Below are positions 10,301 through 20,275 of a DNA stretch of 64,000 nt, in pieces; positions within the stretch are counted from its first letter, which is position 1; every line of letters starts with the position of its first letter. The DNA is from an uncultured Latescibacterota bacterium. Its GTDB lineage: Bacteria > Latescibacterota > UBA2968. Below the pieces are notes generated by a model. The model was not told the origin of the DNA. It made no database searches and worked only from the letters and a program-made list of their open reading frames with translations. The stretch spans positions 6,315,107-6,379,106 of the forward strand of contig OX638329.1 of the NCBI GenBank assembly GCA_951812755.1, read 5' to 3'. Made by a program: the position numbers and the translations under genes.

Positions 10301-10834
10301 AGCGTTGCCTTACAGGGGTCTTCTGTTGGCTTACCGATCAGTGGTCTTTCTCCAGATTTTGACGGGAATGGGACGGTGGATATCCCGGACTTTTTGCTCT
10401 TTGTGGAGGTGTTTGGCCTAAAGGTGGGGCAAGAGCGGTATGAGAAGAAATACGATCTGGACGGGAATGGTGAGATAGGGATCCCCGATTTTCTGCTCTT
10501 TGTTGAAAACTTTGGCAAGGAGGTGAGTCAGGTGCCGGTCTTTACGTCAGCACCTCCTGTCATGCGCTTTGTTGAGGAGAACACGCCACCGGGACAGCCG
10601 ATAGGCGATCCGATTTCAGCGACGAGTGCCAATGGTGAATCTCTCGCGTATAGTCTGTGGGGTGTGGATGCCGAGTATTTTGCGATAGATGTGAAGACAG
10701 GTCAGCTTGAGACGAAAGAGATGCATAATTATGAGGCGCGGAACTGGTATTCCCCCATTGTGCGGGTGAGCGATGGCCAGGGTGGGCATGTGAGTGTGGT
10801 GGTGCGTGTTGCGGTTATCGATGTCGCCGAATAG
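7328..10834 (+). CDS. Secreted LRR / Calx-beta / cohesin-like / dockerin / cadherin protein
   Basis: The ATG has a GGAG RBS about 10 bp upstream. A signal peptide ends near residue 31. A cadherin-like domain comes next, then a cysteine-containing cap and 12 leucine-rich repeats of about 24 residues (consensus LSTLPEGIFSGLTALETLxL) over about 7850-8740. A capping beta domain, one Calx-beta domain (about 9060-9420) and a Pro-rich linker with repeated VTPPVTPP follow. The linker leads to FN3, cohesin-like, dockerin and cadherin modules nearly identical to those ending at 3983. LRR and dockerin on one chain suggest a recognition module mounted on a surface scaffold. The function is inferred. Confidence 0.88.
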   Translation: MYNAGSHRICCTAGLLMVLAFLLGSGTFAYANNAPVITTTSPISVKENLTAVATLTATDADNDAITWSKNGGDDAGKFALTNAGVLTFIDAPNYEIPTDLDTNNDYVVIVRASDGTATADLTLTVNVSDDLVCERTAQVRDDIAVVSGVSDCGDITAAHLSAITALKLSGTKITALQSGDFSGLTALQTLWLDNNEALSTLPEDVFSGLTALETLALHNNAFSALPEGIFSGLTALKTLYLSSNALSTLPEDVFSDLTALETLALHDNAFSTLPKDVFSDLTALKTLWLDRNAFSTLPEGIFSGLTALRELTLARNAFSALPEGIFSGLTALQELHLQNNTDLGTLPEGIFSGLTALERLSLYYTGLSTLPEGIFSGLTALKTLYLNDNDLSNNALGTLPEGIFSGLTALETLSLYYNDFSTLPEGIFSGLTALKRLWMNHNAFSTLPESIFSGLTALQELWLHDNAVNPLPLTVSLEKVGESQFKAVMPTGAPFALVLPVSISGAGAIDASTIAIPKGAVESEPLAVASVTGTAVTVTVDIGTLPDLPGQDQSPKDHQGYILQKDASLPLTILAPVNETPVLSTGDTSADEDDGTMTFTVTLSLASSQAVTVMWVTSDGTATAGDDYTAVTNGSVTFSAGGALSQTISVSIVDDNIDEADETFTVTLSDAVNATLSGGQSTLSVTGTILDDDGAGVQSSPPPPPPPPPDTPPVTPPVTPPVTPPVTPPDTPPVTPPVTPPVTPPPPPPPPPPPPPPPPPPPPPAAVTVTKVLATSMVVNWQVPEGSVVSSYDLRYREGSTGDFIDGPQDIIGTRTIIPGLNPDTEYEIQVRASNSTGDGEWSELGMVRTSIPIPKDRFSLSLDLDDSEGDQFTSFRGVPSDGGSASVQIFGKRLRAIPVNDLSVRFEYDGTQVAYEGFKRGDVLSGTSALSGKDFVNIGMTLFDSERRADSGLVGTIRFRAMDALSETEIRLVRVKLVRAGQSETVPMFLSVALQGSSVGLPISGLSPDFDGNGTVDIPDFLLFVEVFGLKVGQERYEKKYDLDGNGEIGIPDFLLFVENFGKEVSQVPVFTSAPPVMRFVEENTPPGQPIGDPISATSANGESLAYSLWGVDAEYFAIDVKTGQLETKEMHNYEARNWYSPIVRVSDGQGGHVSVVVRVAVIDVAE
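9421..9620 (+). repeat. Polyproline-coding microsatellite (CCA/CCG, with ACACCACCAGTAACGCC units)
   Basis: Two runs of CCA/CCG codons flank tandem 9-18 bp units encoding VTPP or DTPP. Similar runs occur at about 2660-2790 and 11818-11918. Such tracts are prone to length change, and translating them normally needs elongation factor P. Confidence 0.8.
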
Positions 10835-11289
10835 GGTGAGAAGAGGTAGAGAGAAGCAACCACAGATGAAAAGGCACTACAGCATAGCCCAACGCCAGTA
10901 ATTCAGTCAGGTAGGAGGGAAATCCTTTGAACTGCTGGCGCAGTCATGCTCGATTTACTCGCCTTCATACCCCGCTCGTGGCTAATTATTCAAATGACCT
11001 AAATAGTTACTTTTTAAATATATTTCGCAAAAATAATATTTTCTGTTGCAAACGGTTGTTGAATGTTGTATTATATGGCCTTCATTCCGTAAAGGTCGCG
11101 CTCAATCTGGGCTATGGTAATGAGTCAGACGGCCTGTGGCATTAAACAATGAATTAACCGAGTGCCATACGATGATGGTCTCCGGTTTTTCTGTAATAAT
11201 ACAAACGTTTGTAAATCAAAAAGATAGCCGCAGGCCTGTTCTGCAAAGTGCCCGATGGCTCGCTTTTCACTTTCAAAGGAGGATAAGTT
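10835..11289. other. Non-coding gap with one operator-like site
   Basis: About 455 bp without a convincing gene. It is AT-rich from about 10990 onward. It contains the palindrome TACAAACGTTTGTA around 11200-11213 and a strong RBS (AAAGGAGG) at 11275-11283 for the next gene. Open frames here lack coding features, and no promoter boxes stand out clearly. Confidence 0.5.
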
Positions 11290-14200
11290 TTGAAAAGATT
11301 TTTTGCGATTTTACTTGCGCTTAGCTGTTGGATACCTCACGGCGCACAAGCACAGGATGTCTCAACCTGGATGCCTGATGAGAATCTGCGCACCGCTGTG
11401 CGCGCTTCGCTTGGACTCGCAGATGGCGAAGCTCTCACACAGGCGAAAATGTCAGATCTCACCGAACTGCGCGCTGCTGCCAAAGGCATAAGCAACATCA
11501 AGGGCATCCAGCACGCCACCAACATGACCATTGCGAGGCTGGCGCACAATCAGATCTCGAACCTCAGTCCGCTCTCCGGGTTGACATCGCTGACAAAGCT
11601 GCGGCTCCAGGACAACGATATTACGAGCCTCAGCACTCTTTCTGGCTTGACGAATCTGACCGAGTTATTCCTGAACGACAATCAGATTACCGATGTCTCG
11701 CCGCTGACAACGCTGGTCAATCTTGTGACGTTGCGTCTTGCGGGGAATACGCTTGCGAATGCGCATCTGCTTTCGAGTCTTTCGAATCTGACCAATATCG
11801 ATATTACCATACCGGATCCACCACCACCGCCACCACCGCCACCACCACCGCCACCACCGCCTCCACCACCACCGCCTCCACCGCCACCACCACCGCCGCC
11901 TCCACCACCACCGCCTCCGGATGTCTCAACCTGGATGCCTGATGAGAATCTGCGCACCGCTGTGCGCGCTTCGCTTGGACTCGCGGATGGCGAAGCTCTC
12001 ACACAGGCGAAAATGTCAGATCTCACCGAACTGCGCGCTGCTGCCAAAGGCATAAGCAACCTCACGGGCATCCAGTACGCCACCAACATGACCATTGCGA
12101 GGCTGGCGTACAATCAGATCTCGAACCTCAGTCCGCTCTCCGGGTTGACATCGCTGACAAAGCTGCGGCTCCAGGATAACGATATTACGAGCCTCAGCGC
12201 TCTTTCAGGATTGACGAATCTGACCGAGTTATTCCTGAACGACAATCAGATTACGGATGTCTCGCCGCTGACAACGCTGGTCAATCTTGTGACGTTGCGT
12301 CTTGCGGGGAATACGCTTGCGAATGCGCATCTGCTTTCGAGTCTTTCGAATCTGACCAATATCGATATTACCATACCGGATCCGCCACCACCTGCGGACA
12401 CGGACCCGCCGGGTGTGAGCATTTCCGGACCATCGGACGATCAGACGAGTGCGTTTTCTGTGACCATCACCTTCACCGAAGCCGTGTCCGATTTTGTACA
12501 GGGTGATGTCTCAATCTCCGGCAGTGCCAATGCCACAATCACATCGTGGAATACCACAGACAACACCACCTACACCGCCACGATTACGCCTGCTAACACG
12601 GGTCAGGTCTCCCTCAGTGTGCCTGCGGGCGTTGCGACCGATGCGGCAAACAATCCCAATACAGCTTCATCAACCTACACCGTCACAGCGTTTGTCACAC
12701 AGCCACAGATAGTGGAAACGATAACCCCGGTCTGCAATCGCACATCGCAGGTGCGCGATGCAATTGTGGCGGCGGTGTCGGGTATAGATGCTTGCGCGAA
12801 TGTGACCGAGACGCACCTCGCGGCGATTACTGAACTCAGTCTGATTTCCGCGGAACTCAAAGCACTGCGAGCAGGTGATTTAGGTGCTGTAATAGCGCTC
12901 AGAAGGTCCAAATACATGAGCATCGCCGAACTGCAAGAAGGTGATTTTGATGGCTTGTCATCGCTGAAGACGCTCCACATCGAGGGCCACACACTGACCA
13001 GTCTGCCAGCGGATCCCTTTGATGGGCTATCATCGCTGGAGGTGCTTCATCTGAATGACAACGACCTGAGCAGTCTGGATGAGGACATCTTTGATGGGCT
13101 GTCATCCCTGGAGGTGCTTCGTCTGGATAGAAACGAGCTGACCAGTCTGGATGAGGACATCTTTGACGGCCTGTCATCCCTGGAGAGGCTCAACCTCTCT
13201 GACAACGAGCTGACCAGTCTGGATGAGGACATCTTTGACGGCCTGTCATCTTTGAAGAGGCTCCACATCGTGCACCACCCACTGACCAGTCTGGATGAGG
13301 ACATCTTTGATGGCTTGTCATCCCTGGAGTGGCTCGACCTGAATAACACCGAGATGAGCAGTCTGGATGAGGACATCTTTGACGGCCTGTCATCCCTGAA
13401 GACGCTTCGCCTGTTCAACAACAAGTTGAGCAGTCTGGATGCGGACGTCTTTGACGGCCTGTCATCCCTGGAGGATCTCTTGCTGTCTGACAACAAGCTG
13501 ACGAGTCTGCCGGACAGCATCTTTTCCGACCTGTCATCCCTGAAGGGTCTCTTTCTGTTCAGCAACGAGCTGAGCAGTCTGGATGCGGACGTCTTTGACG
13601 GCCTGTCATCCCTGGAGATTCTATTTCTGACTGAGAACGAGCTGACCAGTCTGGATGAGGACATCTTTGAAGACCTGTCATCCCTGGAGTGGCTTCGCCT
13701 GGCAGGCAACAAGCTGAGCAGTCTGGATGAGGACGTCTTTGATGGCCTGTCATCCCTGGAGACGCTCAACCTCGCTGTAAACCAATTGAGCAGCCTGCCG
13801 GACGGGATCTTTTCCGGGTTGTCATCGATGAGGCAACTCACTTTGAATAATAACTCAGTTGACCCCCTGTCCGTTACGGTGTCACTGGAGAAGGTTGGAA
13901 CAAATCAGGTCAAGGCGGTGGCACCCACCGGCGCGCCGCTTGAGATTGTACTGCCGCTCAACGTCACCAATGGGAGCATCAGTGGTGGCGCGAGCAGCAT
14001 TACAATTTCCACTGGTAGTCTGGAAAGCGATCCTCTCACAGTAACCCGCACCCCCGGCACAACCGGTGCTGTTACTGTGGATATCGGGGGATTGCCCAAT
14101 GACTTTCCCCGAACACATAGGGGCTATATCCTCGTCAAATCCGCGGATTTACCCCTCGAATTCACCGGTGCGTTGAGTAAGCCTGCCCTCGCCGTAACAG

Positions 14201-14502
14201 AGGGTCCGGATGAGACGGTTCTTTTGCCGAATTATCCGAATCCGTTCAATCCAGAGACATGGATCCCGTATCAACTGGCAAATACCAGCGATGTCCAGAT
14301 TACCATCTATGATATACGCGGTGCTGTTGTGCGTCGTCTATATCTGGGCCATCAACAGGCAGGCTATTACACGGGTCGGGGCCGTGCCGCGTATTGGGAT
14401 GGTCGGAATAGTGGCGGCAAACGCGTCGCCAGTGGTGTCTATTTCTATCAGCTTCAGGCGGATCGTGTGTCTCTCCTCGGCAGGATGCTGATTTTAAAAT
14501 AA
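11290..14502 (+). CDS. Secreted LRR protein with duplicated N-terminal LRR block and sorting domain
   Basis: TTG is the likely start, because a strong AAAGGAGG RBS sits 7-8 bp upstream and the signal peptide (residues 1-22, ending AQA) begins there. An internalin-like LRR block of about 155 residues (DVSTWMPDENLR...) is present twice, separated by a run of more than 25 prolines. A bacterial Ig-like domain (about 12400-12690) follows. Next comes a second LRR series of 13 repeats with consensus LTSLDEDIFDGLSSLExLxL (about 12950-13850). The protein ends in a FlgD-like sorting module starting NYPNPFNPETWI. It is probably exported and attached at the surface. The sorting and LRR calls are firm; the ligand is unknown. 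Confidence 0.9.
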   Translation: MKRFFAILLALSCWIPHGAQAQDVSTWMPDENLRTAVRASLGLADGEALTQAKMSDLTELRAAAKGISNIKGIQHATNMTIARLAHNQISNLSPLSGLTSLTKLRLQDNDITSLSTLSGLTNLTELFLNDNQITDVSPLTTLVNLVTLRLAGNTLANAHLLSSLSNLTNIDITIPDPPPPPPPPPPPPPPPPPPPPPPPPPPPPPPPPPPDVSTWMPDENLRTAVRASLGLADGEALTQAKMSDLTELRAAAKGISNLTGIQYATNMTIARLAYNQISNLSPLSGLTSLTKLRLQDNDITSLSALSGLTNLTELFLNDNQITDVSPLTTLVNLVTLRLAGNTLANAHLLSSLSNLTNIDITIPDPPPPADTDPPGVSISGPSDDQTSAFSVTITFTEAVSDFVQGDVSISGSANATITSWNTTDNTTYTATITPANTGQVSLSVPAGVATDAANNPNTASSTYTVTAFVTQPQIVETITPVCNRTSQVRDAIVAAVSGIDACANVTETHLAAITELSLISAELKALRAGDLGAVIALRRSKYMSIAELQEGDFDGLSSLKTLHIEGHTLTSLPADPFDGLSSLEVLHLNDNDLSSLDEDIFDGLSSLEVLRLDRNELTSLDEDIFDGLSSLERLNLSDNELTSLDEDIFDGLSSLKRLHIVHHPLTSLDEDIFDGLSSLEWLDLNNTEMSSLDEDIFDGLSSLKTLRLFNNKLSSLDADVFDGLSSLEDLLLSDNKLTSLPDSIFSDLSSLKGLFLFSNELSSLDADVFDGLSSLEILFLTENELTSLDEDIFEDLSSLEWLRLAGNKLSSLDEDVFDGLSSLETLNLAVNQLSSLPDGIFSGLSSMRQLTLNNNSVDPLSVTVSLEKVGTNQVKAVAPTGAPLEIVLPLNVTNGSISGGASSITISTGSLESDPLTVTRTPGTTGAVTVDIGGLPNDFPRTHRGYILVKSADLPLEFTGALSKPALAVTEGPDETVLLPNYPNPFNPETWIPYQLANTSDVQITIYDIRGAVVRRLYLGHQQAGYYTGRGRAAYWDGRNSGGKRVASGVYFYQLQADRVSLLGRMLILK
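11356..12386 (+). repeat. In-gene tandem duplication of about 564 bp
   Basis: The segment starting GATGTCTCAACC at 11356 repeats at 11920 with only a few substitutions. The first unit includes the polyproline linker; the second ends at the shorter Pro tract near 12390. The near identity indicates a recent duplication within the LRR gene. Confidence 0.9.
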
Positions 14503-14535
14503 GGGATAGAGCACTGCCTGCTGCAATCGCGCAAA

Positions 14536-14574
14536 AACGCCCCGGCATAACGATGCTGGGGCGTTCTCTTTTCT
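14536..14574 (+). terminator. Rho-independent terminator after the LRR gene
   Basis: A 13-bp stem (AACGCCCCGGCAT pairing with 14553-14565, one G-T pair) closes a four-base AACG loop and is followed by CTCTTTTCT. It lies 34 bp after the stop codon at 14502. Confidence 0.85.
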
Positions 14575-14629
14575 GCTGTTGCACTTAATACTCTGTCAAA
14601 AAAATTTGCTGATATGTTTTTCTGAAAGA

Positions 14630-17040
<2,411 letters not shown>

Positions 17041-17225
17041 TCAAGGAGATATTTGCAGGAAATTGGGAACGCGGGAGAAGTGAGGAACGTTGTATGAAGG
17101 CGAGTAAACCGAGCATGACTGGTCGCGTCATCCCGTGATAGTTCTACACGGGATCAGACCAGTTCACGTTGAAGTGAGAAGTGGAAAATGTGAAGTGGGA
17201 AACAAGCGAGACATAAAAGGCAACT

Positions 17226-17486
17226 GTCATCGCGGCATGCTTAAAGCCGCGATCCAGTCTGGACCCCGTATAGAATCACTACGGGGAGACGTTCTCTCTC
17301 AAGGCCGAGCCGCTGTCATCGCGGCAATGTTTAAGCCGCGATCCAGAGGTTTTTGTTTTTGTTGTTGCCTTTTGCCTTTATGTCGTCATCGCGGCAATGT
17401 TTAAGCCGCGATCCAGAGGTTTTGGTTTTGTTGTTGCCTTTTGCCTTTATGTCGTCATCGCGGCAATGTTTAAGCCGCGATCCAGG
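17226..17486 (+). repeat. Four copies of a palindromic repeat, three in 70-bp tandem array
   Basis: GTCATCGCGGCAATGTTTAAGCCGCGATCCAG and variants begin at 17226, 17315, 17385 and 17454. The last three are spaced 69-70 bp apart and share a linker rich in TTTTG and GTTGCCTTTTGCC. Each copy can fold through CGCGGC/GCCGCG. Since the linkers are identical, this is a tandem REP-type array and not a CRISPR. It lies in the gap upstream of the YceI-like gene. Confidence 0.8.
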
Positions 17487-17549
17487 AAGTTTTTAGCTGA
17501 CTGCTGATTGCTATATCATTTGGGTGTTATCACAAGAAGGAGACAAAGT

Positions 17550-18209
17550 ATGAATATGCGGTGGCTTATTGGTTTATTTTTTGTCGGGTGTATTGCAGTG
17601 CAAGAGGTCTGTGCGGAGACATCATTGGGGTTGCCGGTTGAGGGGGTTCAGACGATTGTGTTGCGCAATGAGGTGGGGAAGAATCAGATTCGGTTTGTGA
17701 GTTCGGCACCGCTGGAAGAGATCCACGGTACAGCGTCGGGGATTTCGGGCGAGTTGAAACTGGATCCGGCAAATTTGGAGGGTATGACCGGGAAGATTGA
17801 GGTGCAGGTTGCGAGTATGGAAACGGGTATTGAGAAGCGCGACGCGCATTTGCACAGCGAGGATTGGTTGGATGAGGAACAGTTTCCGGTGATTGGGTTT
17901 GATATTGTGGGGCTGAAGGATGTGTCTGTGGAGGCAGGGGAAGATAAGGCGGTTATTAAAGGTTCGGCTATGGGTGCGTTTTCACTGCACGGCGTGGATA
18001 AGGAGATAGAGATTCCCTTTGAGGCGACGTATTTGCTGGCGTCAGAGCAGACAAAGAAGCGCGCGTTAGGGGATTTTTTTGTGGTGAAGGGCGAGTTTCA
18101 GATTGCGTTGAAGGATTTTGATATTGCAGGTGCGCGCGGGCTGGTGGGCAATCGGGTTGGGAAGAAGATCGATTTGAAAACGAATTTTTTTGGTTCGACA
18201 AAGCGGTGA
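17550..18209 (+). CDS. YceI-family periplasmic protein
   Basis: The ATG at 17550 is chosen because AAGGAGA sits 7 bp upstream and a signal peptide (residues 1-22, ending CAE) begins there. The remaining ~195 residues match the YceI-like beta-barrel pattern: FVSSAPLEEIHGTASG near the start, RDAHLHSEDWLDEEQFP in the middle and a FSLHGVDKEIEIPF strand. YceI proteins bind isoprenoid or other amphiphilic lipids in the periplasm. The ligand cannot be read from the sequence here. It stands alone. Confidence 0.82.
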   Translation: MNMRWLIGLFFVGCIAVQEVCAETSLGLPVEGVQTIVLRNEVGKNQIRFVSSAPLEEIHGTASGISGELKLDPANLEGMTGKIEVQVASMETGIEKRDAHLHSEDWLDEEQFPVIGFDIVGLKDVSVEAGEDKAVIKGSAMGAFSLHGVDKEIEIPFEATYLLASEQTKKRALGDFFVVKGEFQIALKDFDIAGARGLVGNRVGKKIDLKTNFFGSTKR

Positions 18210-18229
18210 AATTGGAGAAGCAACCGTAG

Positions 18230-18249
18230 GGGCGAGGCATGCCTCGCCC
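18230..18249. repeat. Perfect palindrome after the YceI-like gene
   Basis: GGGCGAGGC, AT, GCCTCGCCC forms a perfect hairpin about 20 bp after the stop codon. It is a dispersed repeat and may slow transcription, but it lacks a T-run. Confidence 0.6.
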
Positions 18250-18449
18250 GTCATTGTGGCATGGTATAAACCGCGATCCAGTGTTTGCGAACTGTGGATG
18301 GAAAATTTGATAACCCATTCACAGTTTTTTTTATAAAAATGCACCAATCCTGAAAAAAATGAAAAAATAAGAGATATACGAAAGGAATCAGATATATGAG
18401 CAATCTTTTTCAATTGCAGTCACAGGCGCGATGGTAGTATTATAAAAAA

Positions 18450-18487
18450 GCCGCTGACAAGACCAGGACAAGTCAACTGTCAGCGGC
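18450..18487. terminator. Long hairpin of unknown role (possible terminator)
   Basis: GCCGCTGACA (18450-18459) and TGTCAGCGGC (18478-18487) pair perfectly around an 18-base loop. A run of A lies before it, so on the minus strand the hairpin is followed by TTTTTTA. It would therefore work best for minus-strand transcripts. It could equally be an insulating structure ahead of the regulatory region at 18545. Confidence 0.45.
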
Positions 18488-18544
18488 GACAAATATCTCA
18501 AGCTGATAACTTGAGAAGGTTAAACGAAGATAGCGACCTGAAAC

Positions 18545-18740
18545 GCGATTGTCAATTCGAAGTAAAAGAACATAATGTTCAATCAAAAAGTGAAAAGTGA
18601 ACAATATGTTCACCTCTTAATTTGGTATTCAGTCTGACTTTTATTCAATAATAACTTCTATATGAAATAAAAATAATGCTTTACAAAAATTATCATTTAA
18701 AAAATTCATATTGGCACACATGTTGCATATATCTGTTTAA
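18545..18740 (+). promoter_or_regulatory. Sigma-54 promoter with upstream palindromic activator site (copy 1)
   Basis: TGGCAC at 18712-18717 and TTGCA at 18723-18727 are separated by five bases, which is the full -24/-12 consensus with the GG and GC elements 12 bp apart. A perfect palindrome GTGAAC-AATAT-GTTCAC at 18597-18613 lies about 115 bp upstream, where an enhancer-binding activator would sit. About 190 bp of this region recurs at 25620-25812, with base-level conservation of the promoter. Transcription would start near 18738, 60 bp before the gene at 18800. Confidence 0.85.
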
Positions 18741-18799
18741 GCAGTAAAAAATCTGTATTGCCATAAATCAATTATTTTTTTATCTAAGGATACATACGT

Positions 18800-19474
18800 T
18801 TGCGAAAATATATGACAGTTCCTCCTCGTGCCGATCATTCGCGTCCTGATCTGAACACGCAGAAAATTCTGATTATAGATCACGACCCCCGCGTTCTCTC
18901 GACCCTTGTGGGATTCTTGAATGATGAACCTTATGACGTGTTCACGGCGGAAAATGGAAAAGAAGGGCTTGAAATTTTGAGACGAGAGAAGATTGCTGTG
19001 GCTGTCGCTGAAATGTATATGGCAGGTCTCGATGGGGTCGTACTTTTGGAGCGCATTGCCGCAGATAACATTCAGACAAACGTCCTGATCATGGGAAACG
19101 TCTTGTTCATGGAAGAAACAAAAGAAATAATCACAGCAGGTGCTGTGGACGTACTGGACAAACCGATTGTGAAGGACAAATTTTTGGCAAAGATCAAAAA
19201 CTGTATCCTGCTGAATGAAGTGGGATACAGCGGGTCTCGGGTCCGTGAAGCATCTCGTTCACAGCCCAAATCCTTTCAACGACCATTGAACACTGGTCAA
19301 GAGAAAGTTTCACCAGAGGCGTTGGAATCATTTTTGGAGGAGCGTTACAGAGATCCAGACCTGAATTTTGAAGACCTCACGCTCTATTTTGATATCTCTT
19401 TACTGGTTTTGCCTGATCTGAACAGCCGTGAACAGTTTTCTCAGCCCCCGAAGGCTCTTGTTGATACATTTTAA
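18800..19474 (+). CDS. Atypical response-regulator receiver protein with truncated AraC-like tail
   Basis: The TTG start is favoured by AAGGA 9 bp upstream; ATG at 18812 is the alternative. Residues 20-140 form a receiver domain (KILIIDHDP, then KPIVKDKF). The acidic pair D27/D29 and Lys121 are present, but the phospho-acceptor position is Glu71 (VAEMYMAGLDG) and the switch Thr/Ser is lost. Glu mimics phospho-Asp, so signalling may be locked or phosphate-independent. Residues 173-199 (FLEERYRDPDLNFEDLTLYF) resemble the start of an AraC-type helix-turn-helix, but the domain stops early. It is first in line after the sigma-54 promoter. Its partner is unknown. Confidence 0.75.
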   Translation: MRKYMTVPPRADHSRPDLNTQKILIIDHDPRVLSTLVGFLNDEPYDVFTAENGKEGLEILRREKIAVAVAEMYMAGLDGVVLLERIAADNIQTNVLIMGNVLFMEETKEIITAGAVDVLDKPIVKDKFLAKIKNCILLNEVGYSGSRVREASRSQPKSFQRPLNTGQEKVSPEALESFLEERYRDPDLNFEDLTLYFDISLLVLPDLNSREQFSQPPKALVDTF

Positions 19475-19564
19475 CATTCTCAGTGCGTTGACGTGAATTA
19501 CTGAATAAAGTATTTTATCCCAGATGTCCCTTATCCCTGTCCAGATAGACGAGAGAATGCTGTA

Positions 19565-20257
19565 ATGAAAAAGTTTCTGCTGCTGTGCCTTCCCCTTGTA
19601 CATGCCGTTGCCTTCTATTATTTTGCGAGTTTTATTTTAGAACCTTATAAATCTCGTGGACAAGCTCAAATTTTGTCAAAAAAAGGAAATAAGTTTTTGA
19701 GGATTGGTGCCGTTGAAGAAGCTTTGAAGGCCTATCACCAGACAGTTGAGTTAAATCCCGAAAATAAGTTTGCCTGGAATATCCTGGGCTTGATTTATAG
19801 AGACCAAGAAAAAAATCAAGACGCGCTTGAAGTTTATGACCAGGCACTTCAAATACTACCTCAAGCATCTATCTTATGGAATAATCGAGGTACTGTTTTG
19901 GTAAAAATGGACGAATTGGAAAAAGCACTTCTTTCATTTGACCGCGCATTAGAACTTGACCCCAAATATTCTGATGCCTGGAACAATAGAGGGGTTATAT
20001 TTCTGGAGTTAGGCAGATTACCCGAAGCAATCATAGCATTAGATCGGTCAATTGAACTGAATCCCCAAAATGGTAATACCTGGTATAACCTGGCCCGGGT
20101 ATATGGAGCAATGAAAAATAAAGAACAGACTCTTTCAAGCTTAAAAAGAGCACTCCAGTGGGATCCTGCCCGAAAAAAAAGAATTCACAAAGAGCCAGCT
20201 TTCAAATTTTTATTGACAGACGGAAGTTTTAAAATGTTGAGCAACAAATCGGATTAA
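19565..20257 (+). CDS. Membrane-anchored TPR protein
   Basis: An N-terminal hydrophobic segment (residues 1-25) is followed by five tetratricopeptide repeats. Each ends in the typical A-x-x-L-(D/N)-P pattern (YHQTVELNPEN, YDQALQILPQA, FDRALELDPKY, LDRSIELNPQN, LKRALQWDPAR). TPR arrays hold protein partners together. The gene lies 90 bp after the receiver gene and 18 bp before the CPBP protease gene, suggesting one operon. The TPRs may face either side of the membrane, depending on whether the N-terminus is a signal anchor. Confidence 0.82.
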   Translation: MKKFLLLCLPLVHAVAFYYFASFILEPYKSRGQAQILSKKGNKFLRIGAVEEALKAYHQTVELNPENKFAWNILGLIYRDQEKNQDALEVYDQALQILPQASILWNNRGTVLVKMDELEKALLSFDRALELDPKYSDAWNNRGVIFLELGRLPEAIIALDRSIELNPQNGNTWYNLARVYGAMKNKEQTLSSLKRALQWDPARKKRIHKEPAFKFLLTDGSFKMLSNKSD

Positions 20258-20275
20258 ACTGAATTGGAATTATCT

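Noticed and set aside
13047-13841. A 264-residue minus-strand frame opposite the LRR repeats
   Set aside because: It is a repeat-derived mirror of the LRR unit, low in complexity and without a start signal.
17226-17486. CRISPR-like array of short palindromic repeats
   Set aside because: The intervening segments are the same in each unit, there is no cas gene, and the period is that of a tandem duplication.
18450-18520. Riboswitch ahead of the receiver gene
   Set aside because: The hairpin lies upstream of the sigma-54 transcription start and would not be in the transcript.
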